Below are positions 16,661 to 25,180 of a stretch of DNA of 64,000 nt, piece after piece. The stretch is from positions 1 through 64,000 of the forward strand of contig CAZTFC010000008.1 in NCBI GenBank assembly GCA_964612075.1. Reading direction: 5' to 3'. Under the pieces are notes generated by a model, which made no database searches, was not told the DNA's origin, and saw only the letters and a program-made list of their open reading frames with translations. The DNA comes from UBA2219 sp964612075 (GTDB lineage: Bacteria; Desulfobacterota; Deferrimicrobia; Deferrimicrobiales; Deferrimicrobiaceae). The translations under genes were made by a program, and so were the position numbers. How positions within the stretch are numbered: the first letter of the stretch is position 1; each line of letters starts with the position of its first letter.

Positions 16661-17233
16661 TCAGTACGGGTATCCCTTCAGCCCGCGGGTCCCCTTAAGC
16701 GCGGCGATCTCCCCGGCATGGCAATAGACGTGCCCGATCACGACGTTGCTCAGAACGAACGCGATGGTGCACGGCCCGATGCCGATCGACATCAGGTCGA
16801 CGGACTCTTTCAGGACCGCGTCGTTCTGCGTGGCGAGCCACGCGTCGGCCGCTTCGAACACCGCCGCGGCATAATCGTGCAGCGCTTTCAGGTCGACTTT
16901 CACCTGCCGGCACCAGTCCGCGAACACCCGTCCCCATTCCTCCGGGTCGAAGGGCCCGCCGCCGGTCGATCCCGGGTGCAGGGAGGACGTCCCCGTCTTC
17001 CCCGCGTAAGCGGCGGAGAACAGCGGACGCTTCCCGCGGACCAACCCGTTGACCACGCCGTCCATCGCGAGGACCACGTGGGCGTAGGCCGCTCCTATCG
17101 GAAGAGCGGTCCCCGGGGGGATCCATCGGGCGGTTTCCGGCGTCAGGTCCTTCGTCGTTCCTTCCAGGGTCTCCCACGCGCCGCGCAGCTGTTCGCGGAG
17201 CAGTTCGACAGCGCCGTTCTCTGGAGGATTCAT
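16661..17233 (-). CDS. DinB-superfamily protein
   Basis: A 190-residue four-helix-bundle protein of the DinB/YfiT type. The three metal-binding His positions are visible: AYAHVVLAMD in helix two and NVVIGHVYCHAGEIAALKG near the C-terminus. Family members are metal-dependent and often thiol-linked (bacillithiol, mycothiol) transferases, but many have unknown roles, as here. It starts 20 bases after the glycosyltransferase gene and is followed by the HtrA-like protease, all on the minus strand. Confidence 0.78.
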   Translation of the reverse strand: MNPPENGAVELLREQLRGAWETLEGTTKDLTPETARWIPPGTALPIGAAYAHVVLAMDGVVNGLVRGKRPLFSAAYAGKTGTSSLHPGSTGGGPFDPEEWGRVFADWCRQVKVDLKALHDYAAAVFEAADAWLATQNDAVLKESVDLMSIGIGPCTIAFVLSNVVIGHVYCHAGEIAALKGTRGLKGYPY

Positions 17234-17252
17234 TCGGATCTCCCTTCGGTTT

Positions 17253-18554
17253 TCACTCTCTCTTCATCATAGCGGATGCCGCCGGGCACTCCCGCGCCGA
17301 AAAGGCGACGGCCGCCGCGTGGGCGCGGTTCCTCCAGAGGTTCCGCTCCCGGTCGATGCGCCGCAGGGCGGGGCCCAGCGGTCTTCCCCCCGCGTCCACG
17401 ACGAGCCTCCGGTCCGCCAACAGGGAGGCGTACAGACGGAGAGCTTTCCCGGCGCACCGCCGCATCGAGAACCGCCGCGCCGTCTCCCGCACGGCTTCCC
17501 CCATGGCGCGCAGCTCCGCGGGGCCCGAAAGGGCGACTCGCGAGAGAGCGCCGGAGAAATCCTCCACGTTCAAGGCGGGCAGGAGGAAACCGTTCCGCCC
17601 GTCGACGACCGATTCCCGCACCCCTGGCGCGTCCATCGCGACCACGGGGACGCCCGCCGCCATCGCCTCCGTGAGGACCATCCCCTGCGTCTCGTTACAG
17701 GAGGCGAACGCGAACGCGTCCATCGCATGATACGCGTCCGCCAGCTCCCCGCCCCGGAGGACGCCGGCGATGCAAAGCCGGTCGGACATTCCGCTACGCC
17801 CGAACCGCTCCCGGATCTCTCCTGCCGAAACGCCGCTCCCGACGACCAGGAACCGGGCGGAAACGTTCGTCGAAAGGAACGCGATGACGGCCTGGACCAG
17901 GAAATCGAGGTTCTTCTCCGGGACGAGCCGGCCCACGTGCCCGACGACGAAGGCGTCGGGCGGAATGCCGACCGAGGCGCGGAACCCTTCACGGTCGCCG
18001 CCGCGGAACGCCTCCAGGTCGACACCGGTGGGGATCACGGCGATGGGCGACTTCACCCCCCGTTCCCTCAGGATCCTCTCCATGCTCGCGCTCGGGGCGA
18101 TGACCTGGTCGCAGAGGTTCGCGTACCCGGTAGAGAGCTCGACGACGAACCGCCGCACCGCTTTCGAATCGACCAGGACATACCGCGCCAGCGTCTCGTA
18201 CATGGTGTGATGGGTGAAGACCAGCGGCGCGTTCCGCGCCGCGGCGATGCGCAGCGCCATGTCCCCCAGGACGTAAGGGTGGTGCGAGTGGACGATATCC
18301 GGGCGGAACGCGTCGAGGGCGGGAAAGAGGAACGCAGGGATCGGGAGGCCGAAGGAGAAGTCGCTGCCCTTGAAGCGCCGGATGGCGGGGACCCGGATCA
18401 CCCCTTCTTCCTCTTTCGGCGCCCCGGGGTACGACGGGGCGACCACCAGCACCCGGTGCCCCCGGCGCCGGAATTCCCCGGTGAAGGACTGGACCGACCG
18501 GACGAGCCCCCCGACAAAGGGGGTGTACGTGTTCGTCACCATCAGGAGATTCAT
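17253..18554 (-). CDS. Glycosyltransferase family 4
   Basis: A 433-residue GT-B enzyme. N-terminal half: NTYTPFVGGLVRSV acceptor loop, HSHHPYVLGDMALR and FTHHTMYE. C-terminal half: HVGRLVPEKNLDFL, and the nucleotide-sugar motif SCNETQGMVLTEAMAAGVPVVA, equivalent to the family E-x7-E. It resembles glucosyl-diacylglycerol synthases and related membrane-associated GT4 enzymes. The C-terminal 70 residues are Arg-rich and could bind membranes. It follows the caspase-like gene by 28 bases. Confidence 0.9.
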   Translation of the reverse strand: MNLLMVTNTYTPFVGGLVRSVQSFTGEFRRRGHRVLVVAPSYPGAPKEEEGVIRVPAIRRFKGSDFSFGLPIPAFLFPALDAFRPDIVHSHHPYVLGDMALRIAAARNAPLVFTHHTMYETLARYVLVDSKAVRRFVVELSTGYANLCDQVIAPSASMERILRERGVKSPIAVIPTGVDLEAFRGGDREGFRASVGIPPDAFVVGHVGRLVPEKNLDFLVQAVIAFLSTNVSARFLVVGSGVSAGEIRERFGRSGMSDRLCIAGVLRGGELADAYHAMDAFAFASCNETQGMVLTEAMAAGVPVVAMDAPGVRESVVDGRNGFLLPALNVEDFSGALSRVALSGPAELRAMGEAVRETARRFSMRRCAGKALRLYASLLADRRLVVDAGGRPLGPALRRIDRERNLWRNRAHAAAVAFSARECPAASAMMKRE

Positions 18555-18582
18555 CCGGAAGACCTCCCGCGGCCGGGGGCGG

Positions 18583-19284
18583 CTACGCTTCCCGCCCTCC
18601 CATGCGCTCCTCGAGCGTGGAGCAGACGCGCTCCCTGGAACGGTAGAACAGCGAGAAGCGGAGATCGACCGCCGTGGGGAACAGCCCGTACATCTCCCGG
18701 GCGACGTCTTCCGGGCGTCCGTACGGGTCCCACCTCGCCCTGGAACCCGGCCGGACGAACCGGCCGCTCAAGAGCATGCGGAAGAACATCAGGTCGCACA
18801 GCATGCCTTCCAGCCAGGGCGTCCAGTTCTCGTATCCCGCCACCCATTTCAGGTACGGCATCCCGTCGAGGAGGACCTCGGCCGTCTTCCGGTTGACGAA
18901 GTCGCAGGCGCCGAGGTACAGGCCGTCGTAGCTGGACAGCGGGGCCAGGATGTTTTTCAGCTTCGTCCGGCTGATGTCCTGCACGGCGGTGATGGCGCCG
19001 CGCTTTCCATGGCAGGCGAAATATGCGATCTTCGCGCGATTGTCGACGCCCTGGTCGTGCCCGTTCAACGCGGATTTCAGCCCCTCGGCGTTCTGGAAGA
19101 CGATGTAGCTGAACAGGGCGTCATGCCCCGGCCGGTCCCTGCGCCGCCCGTTTCTCCGCGTGTAGGTCTCCTCCGTGTCGCGCTTGAGCTGCTCGAAGAA
19201 CGGCTTGACCGTCTCGTCGTGGAGACGGTCCCACTGCGCCTCGAACACTTTTATGATGTATCGGAACCCGTTTCTTTCCTTCAT
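18583..19284 (-). CDS. Putative caspase/CHAT-like protein, unknown function
   Basis: 233 residues, not recognised as a named family. A core resembles the caspase-hemoglobinase fold: hydrophobic strand KIAYFACHGKRG with His92 followed by Gly, then about 35 residues later a strand GLYLGACDF with Cys127 at its end, the His/Cys dyad arrangement of CHAT and C14 peptidases. WVAGYENWTPW follows, like the next core strand and specificity loop. The N-terminal 80 residues are charged and helical. There is no signal peptide. First gene of a minus-strand group with a GT4 enzyme, a DinB-like protein and an HtrA-like protease. The catalytic assignment is inference from motif layout. Confidence 0.55.
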   Translation of the reverse strand: MKERNGFRYIIKVFEAQWDRLHDETVKPFFEQLKRDTEETYTRRNGRRRDRPGHDALFSYIVFQNAEGLKSALNGHDQGVDNRAKIAYFACHGKRGAITAVQDISRTKLKNILAPLSSYDGLYLGACDFVNRKTAEVLLDGMPYLKWVAGYENWTPWLEGMLCDLMFFRMLLSGRFVRPGSRARWDPYGRPEDVAREMYGLFPTAVDLRFSLFYRSRERVCSTLEERMGGREA

Positions 19285-19492
19285 GCCGCCACCCTTGCCG
19301 CCTCGGGGTCGTCCGGGGTCACCTATGATTTTCCCGCCCGCCCGCCCCCCGCGTCAAGCATGCTTTATCCCTTTCGAATCAGGCATTTTTACCGATTGTC
19401 CGACCCGGATGAACGTTGCCCAACTTGCGGAACGGCGGCGAAAAAAAGTCGGAAAAAGGAAAAAAACAACCCTGGAAGGAAAAAAGTGCCCG

Positions 19493-19519
19493 GAAGGAGG
19501 GGGTCGCCTCCCCGCCTTC
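19493..19519 (-). terminator. Imperfect hairpin with distal U-run after the small ORF
   Basis: An interrupted GAAGG-GGGG / CCCC-CCTTC stem spans the stop codon of the 19518-19781 ORF. On the minus strand an eight-base gap and then TTTTTT follow. Plausible as an intrinsic terminator but the gap is long. The neighbouring 19440-19490 stretch is strikingly A-rich on the plus strand. Confidence 0.35.
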
Positions 19520-19781
19520 AGACGTAGATGTCGACCAGGGCGCCGCCGGCCTGTGGCGCCGAGGCACCGTACAGCTTGTCCCTCACGAACCGACCGTAGC
19601 TTTTCTCGAGCCCGAAATCGTTCAACGATATTTCGAGATGGAGGTTGCGGAAAGTGTCCCTGCGGAAGAAACCGCCCGCGTCGGAGCAGGTGACGACCGG
19701 CCCGGCGTCGGGACGGACGACCATTGGCAGCCTGCCCTGGCGCCCGTTGAGGATTCTCGCCGCTGCGATCCCTTCGATCAA
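19518..19781 (-). CDS. Hypothetical small protein
   Basis: An 87-residue frame starting TTG, with high GC at third positions and a promoter-like element and hairpin upstream, so it may be genuine. It contains one Cys (VVTCSDAGG), no signal peptide and no membrane segment. I recognise no family. The ribosome site is poor: AAAGG touches the start codon. An internal ATG (in LPMVVRP) is an alternative. If it is not translated, 19285-20020 would be a 736-base stretch without a gene. Confidence 0.4.
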   Translation of the reverse strand: MIEGIAAARILNGRQGRLPMVVRPDAGPVVTCSDAGGFFRRDTFRNLHLEISLNDFGLEKSYGRFVRDKLYGASAPQAGGALVDIYV

Positions 19782-19821
19782 CCTTTCGTTCCCTCGTCCA
19801 GGTCTTCGACCCGTTCCTTCG

Positions 19822-19838
19822 CCTCGGAAAACCCGAGG
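19822..19838 (-). other. Stem-loop in the leader of the small ORF
   Basis: CCTCGG, five-base loop, CCGAGG: a perfect 6-bp stem lying at or just after the predicted transcription start and about 40 bases before the TTG start. It could stabilise the 5' end or be part of a regulator site. There is no U-run. Confidence 0.35.
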
Positions 19839-19839
19839 T

Positions 19840-19867
19840 TATATATAACACGCAAAAGACGTTCCAA
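19840..19867 (-). promoter_or_regulatory. Sigma-70-like promoter for the small ORF
   Basis: On the minus strand, TTGGAA (19862-19867) and TATATA (19840-19845) are 16 bases apart; a TATAAC two bases further gives an 18-base spacing. The AT-rich TATATATAAC stands out in this GC-rich window. The start of transcription would fall near 19833, at the hairpin. Confidence 0.45.
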
Positions 19868-20020
19868 CGCGTGAAATCGTAAGTTCCCGTTTTTTCAATT
19901 GATCCTTATTAAAAATCGTTATTGCCGGAATCGAAGTGCCCATATTCGGCAAAATGTTTCTCATGCCCGGCGGATTTCGATCCCCCAACCTCCCCGTGCC
20001 GATGGAACCCTTCCGCGCGC

Positions 20021-20998
20021 TTATTCTCCCGATACCTTCCGCTGCGCTCCCCCGAAAGGCATGCGGTGCCGGTTCTCCGAAAGCCACTCCTCGAACGTCT
20101 TCATGCCAGGATGCAGCCGCCTCGCGGCGGCGAGGTCCCGGGCCGCGCAATATTCGCGCTCGAACAGCCGCTTGAACAGGAACATGTTCGCGAGGTCCGC
20201 GGCGCCCGGCGCCCCTGAACTCCGGTACGCTGCCGGCGTCACGTCCTCGTATCGGACCGTCCGGCCCAGGGCGCGGGTGAGCGCCTCGGCCATGCTCTGC
20301 CCGGTCAAATGGTCGCCCGCGACGCCGATCGTCCGGCCCAGGTATTCCAGCCGGTTCCGGATGATGTTGTACGCGCACCGGCCGATATCGCCGACGGCGA
20401 TGCCGGGAAGCTTCGCGTCTCCCATCGGGAAAGCGATCGCCAGTTCGCCGTCCGGTCCCGCCTTGGGTCCCATGCCGAAATGGATGAGGTTCTCCCAATA
20501 GAACGAAGTCCGCAGGAACGTCACGGGAAGCCCGAGCCCGGCGAAGTACCGGTCGGCCTCCCCCTTCGCGTCGAAATGCGGCACCTTGTAGCTTCCCATC
20601 AGCGTCGGGATCCGGTCGTCCTGGAGCGGGACGAAGCCGCGCGTGTCCTCCAGCGTCGACCAGACGACATGCCCGACGTGGGCATGTTTCGCGGCATCCG
20701 CCATGTTCCTCGCCTGGGCCAGCTCCCTCTCCGGGGAGAGATGCTCCCAGTACGGGGTGACGCAGAAGGCCGCGTGGGCGCAGTGGAACGCTTTCTTCAG
20801 GCTTTCCGGATCGTCGAGATCGGCCGCGACGACCTCCACGCCCATCCTTTCGAGTTCCTTCGCCTTGTCCGAAGCGGGATTCCTCGTCAGGGCGCGCACC
20901 TTGTACCGCCCGCCGCCATCTTCGAGAACGGCCCGGCACAAACCCCCGCCCTGTGCTCCCGTCGCGCCCGTCACCGCGATGATCCATTTTGCAGCCAC
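20021..20998 (-). CDS. NmrA-family NAD(P)-binding protein
   Basis: A 325-residue atypical short-chain dehydrogenase. The N-terminal VTGATGAQGGGLCRAVLEDG is the NAD(P) glycine-rich loop, then RALTRNPAS (the Arg suggests NADPH) and VVAADLDDPESLKKAF. It has HVVWSTLED rather than an obvious SDR YxxxK catalytic motif, as in NmrA/HSCARG regulators that sense the NADPH/NADP ratio, though some relatives are reductases. GTG 20998 has AAAGGAGG six bases upstream, a strong ribosome site. A TATAAG sequence about 25 bases above that site may be the -10. Divergent from the metalloprotease gene. Confidence 0.85.
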   Translation of the reverse strand: MAAKWIIAVTGATGAQGGGLCRAVLEDGGGRYKVRALTRNPASDKAKELERMGVEVVAADLDDPESLKKAFHCAHAAFCVTPYWEHLSPERELAQARNMADAAKHAHVGHVVWSTLEDTRGFVPLQDDRIPTLMGSYKVPHFDAKGEADRYFAGLGLPVTFLRTSFYWENLIHFGMGPKAGPDGELAIAFPMGDAKLPGIAVGDIGRCAYNIIRNRLEYLGRTIGVAGDHLTGQSMAEALTRALGRTVRYEDVTPAAYRSSGAPGAADLANMFLFKRLFEREYCAARDLAAARRLHPGMKTFEEWLSENRHRMPFGGAQRKVSGE

Positions 20999-21212
20999 GG
21001 CGAACCTCCTTTCCCCTTATACGATGGGCCGTATTTTTCGCCCGTTATGCGCACCTCATGCAATTTCGATCCACGCCGCGGCGGCGCGGATTCCCTTTTA
21101 AAGAAAATACAACGGCCCGCCGATACGATTGCTTGTATGGTTTACTATTAGGTGGTGCCGGCCTTCGGGGGTTATCGGGCGTTCGCATCCCCTATGAAGA
21201 AACGGGGGACCC

Positions 21213-22670
21213 TTGAGAAAGATCGCCTTCCTGGTGTTGGTGGCGCTCCTGTCCGCGGGCTGCGGCGGCGGGGGAGGGGGCGGCACGAGCGGGAGCGCGA
21301 CTTCCGCCCTTTCCTTCTACGTCTGGGACTTCGTCGAGGAAGACAAGTACACGATCCTGGCCGACAAGGTAGCCGAAGGCGACCATTGCTACGTCTACCT
21401 CGAACAGGGGTTGTCGGGCCTGGTTTCGGATTCCGCCATCGACGACCTGGTGAACCAGTTCGACAACGCCATCTACCACGGCGTCCGGAATGCCTTCGGG
21501 AGCGAACCGAACCCCGGCGTGGACGACGATCCGAAAATCTACATCCTCCTGATGGACATAAAGGACGGGTACACGGGCGGAAGCTACATCGCCGGCTACT
21601 TCGACTCCGACAACGAACACCCGAAGGATTCGGGCTACTGGTCGGAATCGAACGAGAAAGAGATCTTCTTCATGGACATTTCGCCCGGCGTCGCCTCCAG
21701 CATCACTTTCCGCAGGGTGCTGGCACACGAATTCCAGCACATGATCCACTGGGAGCAGAAGACCAACCGCCTCGGGATCTACGACAACACCTGGCTCGAC
21801 GAGGCCATGTCGGAGATCGCGCCGTACTTCGCCGGCTACGGGCCCAACTACTCGAGGGTCCTTACCTTCGAAAGCGGGGACAACCGGTCCGATTCCCTGA
21901 CCGACTGGCCTTACGCAGCCGGGCTGAAGGATTACGCCGTCGTGTACATGTGGGCTCAGTACATCGCGGACCGCTTCCCGGCGGACGCTTTCCGGAACAT
22001 CCTCGCCAGTGATCTGCGGGGCGTCGCGTCAGTCGAGGAATACCTGATATCTCAAGACCCATCCCTCAGTTTTTTCTCCGTTTTCCGCGACTGGTCGATC
22101 GCGGTCTTCAGCGGATCGAACGAAACGCTGACGGACAACGCGGCATGGAGCTACCGGACCATCGACACGTGGGCCGGCGCTCACTACGACATCTACGGAA
22201 ACAGATACGATCTCCCCGGCATGTTCACCTCGGCCAACCGGAACCGTCTGTCCCTGCCGTCGCTTTCCGCCTACTCCATCGACATGTACTGGTACGACGA
22301 CACTTCGTCCTCGTTTACATGGACCGTGTCGTCGTCCTCTCCGCCCAATGCATCGGCCTACGACTGGAAGGCGGGCGGCCTGCTGACCTACGACTTCCTC
22401 TCCGGCACGACGTATCCGTACGACAACGCGGCGATCCTGATCCTGCAGAACGCCAGCGGAGCCAACACATCGACATCCGCCGCGAACGTCTCACCGGCCG
22501 TGGAAGCCACGGCCATGGCGAAGCTGCGCGCCGTCGCGGAAACCGACGTCGTAAAAGCGCTCGAGAAGGCGACCGGCGAGCCGGTCCCTGTCTGCATCCA
22601 CGACATCCTTTCGCGCAGGTACAGGGAAAAGATCAAAAGGATCCAACGGGAGAGCCTGAATGCGCCTTAA
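21213..22670 (+). CDS. M30 (hyicolysin)-like metalloprotease, lipoprotein
   Basis: 485 residues. It starts with a lipoprotein signal peptide ending LLSAGC (lipobox, Cys about residue 17) and a Gly-rich spacer. The metalloprotease motif is LAHEFQHMIHWEQ, with a further acidic helix WLDEAMSEIAPYF, the layout of M30 peptidases (HExxH plus downstream Glu). The C-terminal third is Ser/Thr-rich (FTWTVSSSSPPNASA), probably beta-structured. Start is TTG 21213; its ribosome site is weak (GGGGG) but the signal peptide begins cleanly there. It overlaps the next lipoprotein gene by 11 bases, so the two are likely made together at the cell surface. Confidence 0.82.
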   Translation: MRKIAFLVLVALLSAGCGGGGGGGTSGSATSALSFYVWDFVEEDKYTILADKVAEGDHCYVYLEQGLSGLVSDSAIDDLVNQFDNAIYHGVRNAFGSEPNPGVDDDPKIYILLMDIKDGYTGGSYIAGYFDSDNEHPKDSGYWSESNEKEIFFMDISPGVASSITFRRVLAHEFQHMIHWEQKTNRLGIYDNTWLDEAMSEIAPYFAGYGPNYSRVLTFESGDNRSDSLTDWPYAAGLKDYAVVYMWAQYIADRFPADAFRNILASDLRGVASVEEYLISQDPSLSFFSVFRDWSIAVFSGSNETLTDNAAWSYRTIDTWAGAHYDIYGNRYDLPGMFTSANRNRLSLPSLSAYSIDMYWYDDTSSSFTWTVSSSSPPNASAYDWKAGGLLTYDFLSGTTYPYDNAAILILQNASGANTSTSAANVSPAVEATAMAKLRAVAETDVVKALEKATGEPVPVCIHDILSRRYREKIKRIQRESLNAP

Positions 22671-23001
22671 GCCGCACCTGACGGCCGTTCTGGCCCTGTT
22701 CCTGGCGATGACGTCCTGCGGCGCGTCGGGGAACGGGGTGAAAAAAGACAGCGGAACTTTCCTTCTTACGGGGACGGTGGGCGTGGTCGGGAACGAGCCG
22801 TTCGCCCGGCTGGTCCTGGCGGTCCCGCTCGCCGAAGGCGGCGGCCGCCCGACGGACCACGTCGTCGAGGGACCGCTCTCGGAGGAATTGCGGAGCCGGT
22901 ACCAGGGAAAGACCGTGACCGTGGAATGCAGACGTTGCGGTGAAAGCGCTCCCGGCCGTCTTCCTTGCATCGAGCCGGTGAGGATCGTAGGAAGCGAATG
23001 A
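22660..23001 (+). CDS. Small hypothetical lipoprotein
   Basis: 113 residues with a signal peptide ending LAMTSC, so lipid-anchored. The mature part is short, has a possible small beta-barrel pattern (GTFLLTGTVGVVGNEPFARLVLAV) and a CRRCGE pair plus a further Cys near the end. No family recognised. Its start lies inside the last 11 bases of the metalloprotease gene, so a partner role such as inhibitor or accessory factor is possible but unproven. Confidence 0.7.
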   Translation: MRLKPHLTAVLALFLAMTSCGASGNGVKKDSGTFLLTGTVGVVGNEPFARLVLAVPLAEGGGRPTDHVVEGPLSEELRSRYQGKTVTVECRRCGESAPGRLPCIEPVRIVGSE

Positions 23002-23031
23002 TCCCCTTTCCGGCCCCGGCCGGACGCGGCG

Positions 23032-23337
23032 TCAGTGCTTGAGCTTCGAATATCTCCCGTCGGAAGTCTCGTCGGCGCTCTTCCGGGACGCGCGCTCCGA
23101 CAGCTCGGCCAGCTTTTCCAGCTTGCCGTTCAACCGCAGGATGCCCGCGTGGAACTGCTCGGCGGCCTCGCCCAGGCGCTTCATCTGGTACTCATACATC
23201 GCGGCGTTTTCCCTGGCTTCGGTAATGGTGAGGGTCAACGCCTCGTCCCGCCGCAGCGCGTCCTCGATGAGCGGCTTGTACAGGATCCTCTCCTCTTCCG
23301 AGAGGGAAGCGATATATTTTTTCAGGCGGCTCTCCAT
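23032..23337 (-). CDS. Small coiled-coil hypothetical protein
   Basis: 101 residues, almost entirely charged and helical (RLKKYIASLSEEERILYKP, EYQMKRLGEAAEQFHAGILRL), with heptad-like spacing from about residue 45 to 85. There is no signal peptide or Cys. ATG 23337 is preceded by GGAGGAACG; the longer upstream frame reads through that site and is not used. Unknown function; convergent with the lipoprotein gene. Confidence 0.7.
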   Translation of the reverse strand: MESRLKKYIASLSEEERILYKPLIEDALRRDEALTLTITEARENAAMYEYQMKRLGEAAEQFHAGILRLNGKLEKLAELSERASRKSADETSDGRYSKLKH

Positions 23338-23583
23338 TGATCGTTCCTCCTGCCGGTGCATGAGCAATATCCATTCCATGAAATGCGCCTTATAAATAAT
23401 CGATATAACACGGCATTCCAAACCAGTAAACATTCTCACGGAAGCCTGCACGGCAACACTGGGCAAATATTTACCCATGGATGCCGGATCGACGCCCCCG
23501 GTGATCGAACCTGCCCCGCGCCGGTGTATACTCCTTTCGTTGTCCGGAAACCGATGATATAGGACGGGAGCTTTTTTTAAAAG

Positions 23584-24339
23584 ATGGCAACCGGGATCTC
23601 CCCCGTGCTTTCGGTCGACGGGGTGAAAAGGGTATTCGGCGGCACGGTCGCGGTCGACGGGGTCTCGTTCGGGGTGGGGCCGGACGAGATCGTCGGGCTT
23701 CTGGGCCCCAACGGGGCGGGGAAGACCACCACCATCAACATGATCCTCGGGGTCCTCTCACCCACCGCCGGGACGATCCGGATCGAGGGCGTCGACGTCG
23801 TGGCGGACCGCGCCCGGGCGCTCCATCGCACGAATTTCGCGGCGGTGTACGCCCCGCTGCCCGGGAACCTGACCGTCTTCCAGAACCTGCGCTTCTTCGG
23901 CCTGCTGTACGAAGTCGAAGCGCCCGGGAAACGGATCGACGAGCTGCTGGAATCGTTCGACCTCGCGAAGATGAAGGACGTCAAGTTCGGCCTCCTGTCG
24001 TCCGGCGAGCAGACGCGCGTCTGCCTCGCGAAGGCGTTGCTCAACCGCCCGCGCCTCCTCCTGCTCGACGAACCGACGGCGTCGCTCGACCCGGCGACCG
24101 CCCGCGACATCCGCGCGAAGATCCTGGAACTCTGCGGCCGGGACCGGATGGGAGTCCTCTGGACCACCCACAACATGCACGAGGTGACGGAAGTGTGCGA
24201 CAGGGTGCTCTTCCTCTCGCACGGAAGGATCCTGCTGGAAGGGGATCCCTCCTCGCTCCCCCGGGCGCACGGCAAGGAGACGCTCGAGGATCTCTTCATC
24301 GCCGTCGCGCGCGAGCCGCTCGCGCTCGGCGGAGGCTGA
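23584..24339 (+). CDS. ABC-2 type transporter ATP-binding protein
   Basis: A 251-residue nucleotide-binding subunit: Walker A GPNGAGKTTT, signature LSSGEQTR (variant of LSGGQ), Walker B LLLLDEP, and the H-loop in TTHNMHEV. It resembles NodI/DrrA-type exporters, which pump lipids, polysaccharides or drugs with one permease. No Shine-Dalgarno is obvious before ATG 23584, since the bases just ahead are a T-run and AAAAG. A TATACT sequence about 60 bases upstream may serve as the -10. Its permease follows seven bases later. Confidence 0.92.
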   Translation: MATGISPVLSVDGVKRVFGGTVAVDGVSFGVGPDEIVGLLGPNGAGKTTTINMILGVLSPTAGTIRIEGVDVVADRARALHRTNFAAVYAPLPGNLTVFQNLRFFGLLYEVEAPGKRIDELLESFDLAKMKDVKFGLLSSGEQTRVCLAKALLNRPRLLLLDEPTASLDPATARDIRAKILELCGRDRMGVLWTTHNMHEVTEVCDRVLFLSHGRILLEGDPSSLPRAHGKETLEDLFIAVAREPLALGGG

Positions 24340-24346
24340 AAAAAGC

Positions 24347-25159
24347 ATGATGGGCGGTCGACTCCGCCGGGCCGCGGGGATCGCGCTCCGGCAATATTAC
24401 CTGCTTCGCGGCAGCCCCGCCCGGGTGCTGGCGCTCTACGCGTGGATCCTCGTGGACATCGTTCTGTGGGGGTTCATCACCCGCTACCTGAACACCCTTG
24501 CGTCTCCCGGAACGGATTTCGTGCCCATGCTCCTGGGAGCGGTCCTTCTTTGGGATTTCTTCACCCGGGTCATGCACAGCGTGACGACGGGTTTCCTCGA
24601 GGACGTGTGGTCGCAGAACTTCCTGAACCTCTTCGCCTCGCCCCTGTCGATACGGGAGTACCTGGGCGGGCTGGTGCTGTTCAGCGTAGCGACGAGCCTG
24701 CTCGGGCTCCTGGTCATGGTCGCCCTGGCGTCCACGGCCTTCGGCCTGCGGTTTTTCGCCTACGGGCTCATGCTCGTCCCCTTCCTCCTCGTGCTGTTCC
24801 TGTTCGGGATCGCCCTAGGCATCCTGGGGGCCGCGCTCGTCCTGCGGTTCGGGCCCGCGTCCGAGTGGCTCGTCTGGCCCATCCCCGCGGTGGTCACGCC
24901 GTTCGCGGCGGTCTTCTACCCGGTGTCCACCCTGCCCGGGTGGATGCAGGCGGTCTCGGGGCTGCTGCCGCCGTCCTACGTGTTCGAGGGGATGCGCGCG
25001 ATCGTCACGGGCGGCACGTATTCCGGGGAACCGTTGATATCAGGCCTCGGTCTTTGCGCGCTCTACATCCTACTTGCGGCGTGGGTCTTCGCGCGGGTTC
25101 ACCGGACGGTGGTCCGATCGGGGCTGCTGGCGCGGTACAAGGCGGAAAGCTCCGCCTGA
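24347..25159 (+). CDS. ABC-2 type transporter permease
   Basis: A 270-residue membrane protein with six predicted helices and the ABC-2 signature region around FGPASEWLVWPIPAVVTPFAAVFYPVSTLPGW (split: WLVWPIPAVV, FYPVSTLPGW). This fits NodJ-like permeases that work with the preceding ATPase as an exporter. A short basic N-terminus precedes the first helix. Substrate unknown; the two flanking small genes are on the other strand and give no help. Confidence 0.9.
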   Translation: MMGGRLRRAAGIALRQYYLLRGSPARVLALYAWILVDIVLWGFITRYLNTLASPGTDFVPMLLGAVLLWDFFTRVMHSVTTGFLEDVWSQNFLNLFASPLSIREYLGGLVLFSVATSLLGLLVMVALASTAFGLRFFAYGLMLVPFLLVLFLFGIALGILGAALVLRFGPASEWLVWPIPAVVTPFAAVFYPVSTLPGWMQAVSGLLPPSYVFEGMRAIVTGGTYSGEPLISGLGLCALYILLAAWVFARVHRTVVRSGLLARYKAESSA

Positions 25160-25180
25160 TCCCGCCCCGCCCGCCCCCGT

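Noticed and set aside
19854..19860. Any CRISPR array or long tandem repeat in the AT-rich gap at 19.3-20.0 kb
   Set aside because: No repeated unit with regular spacers is present; only short A-runs and one small hairpin are seen.
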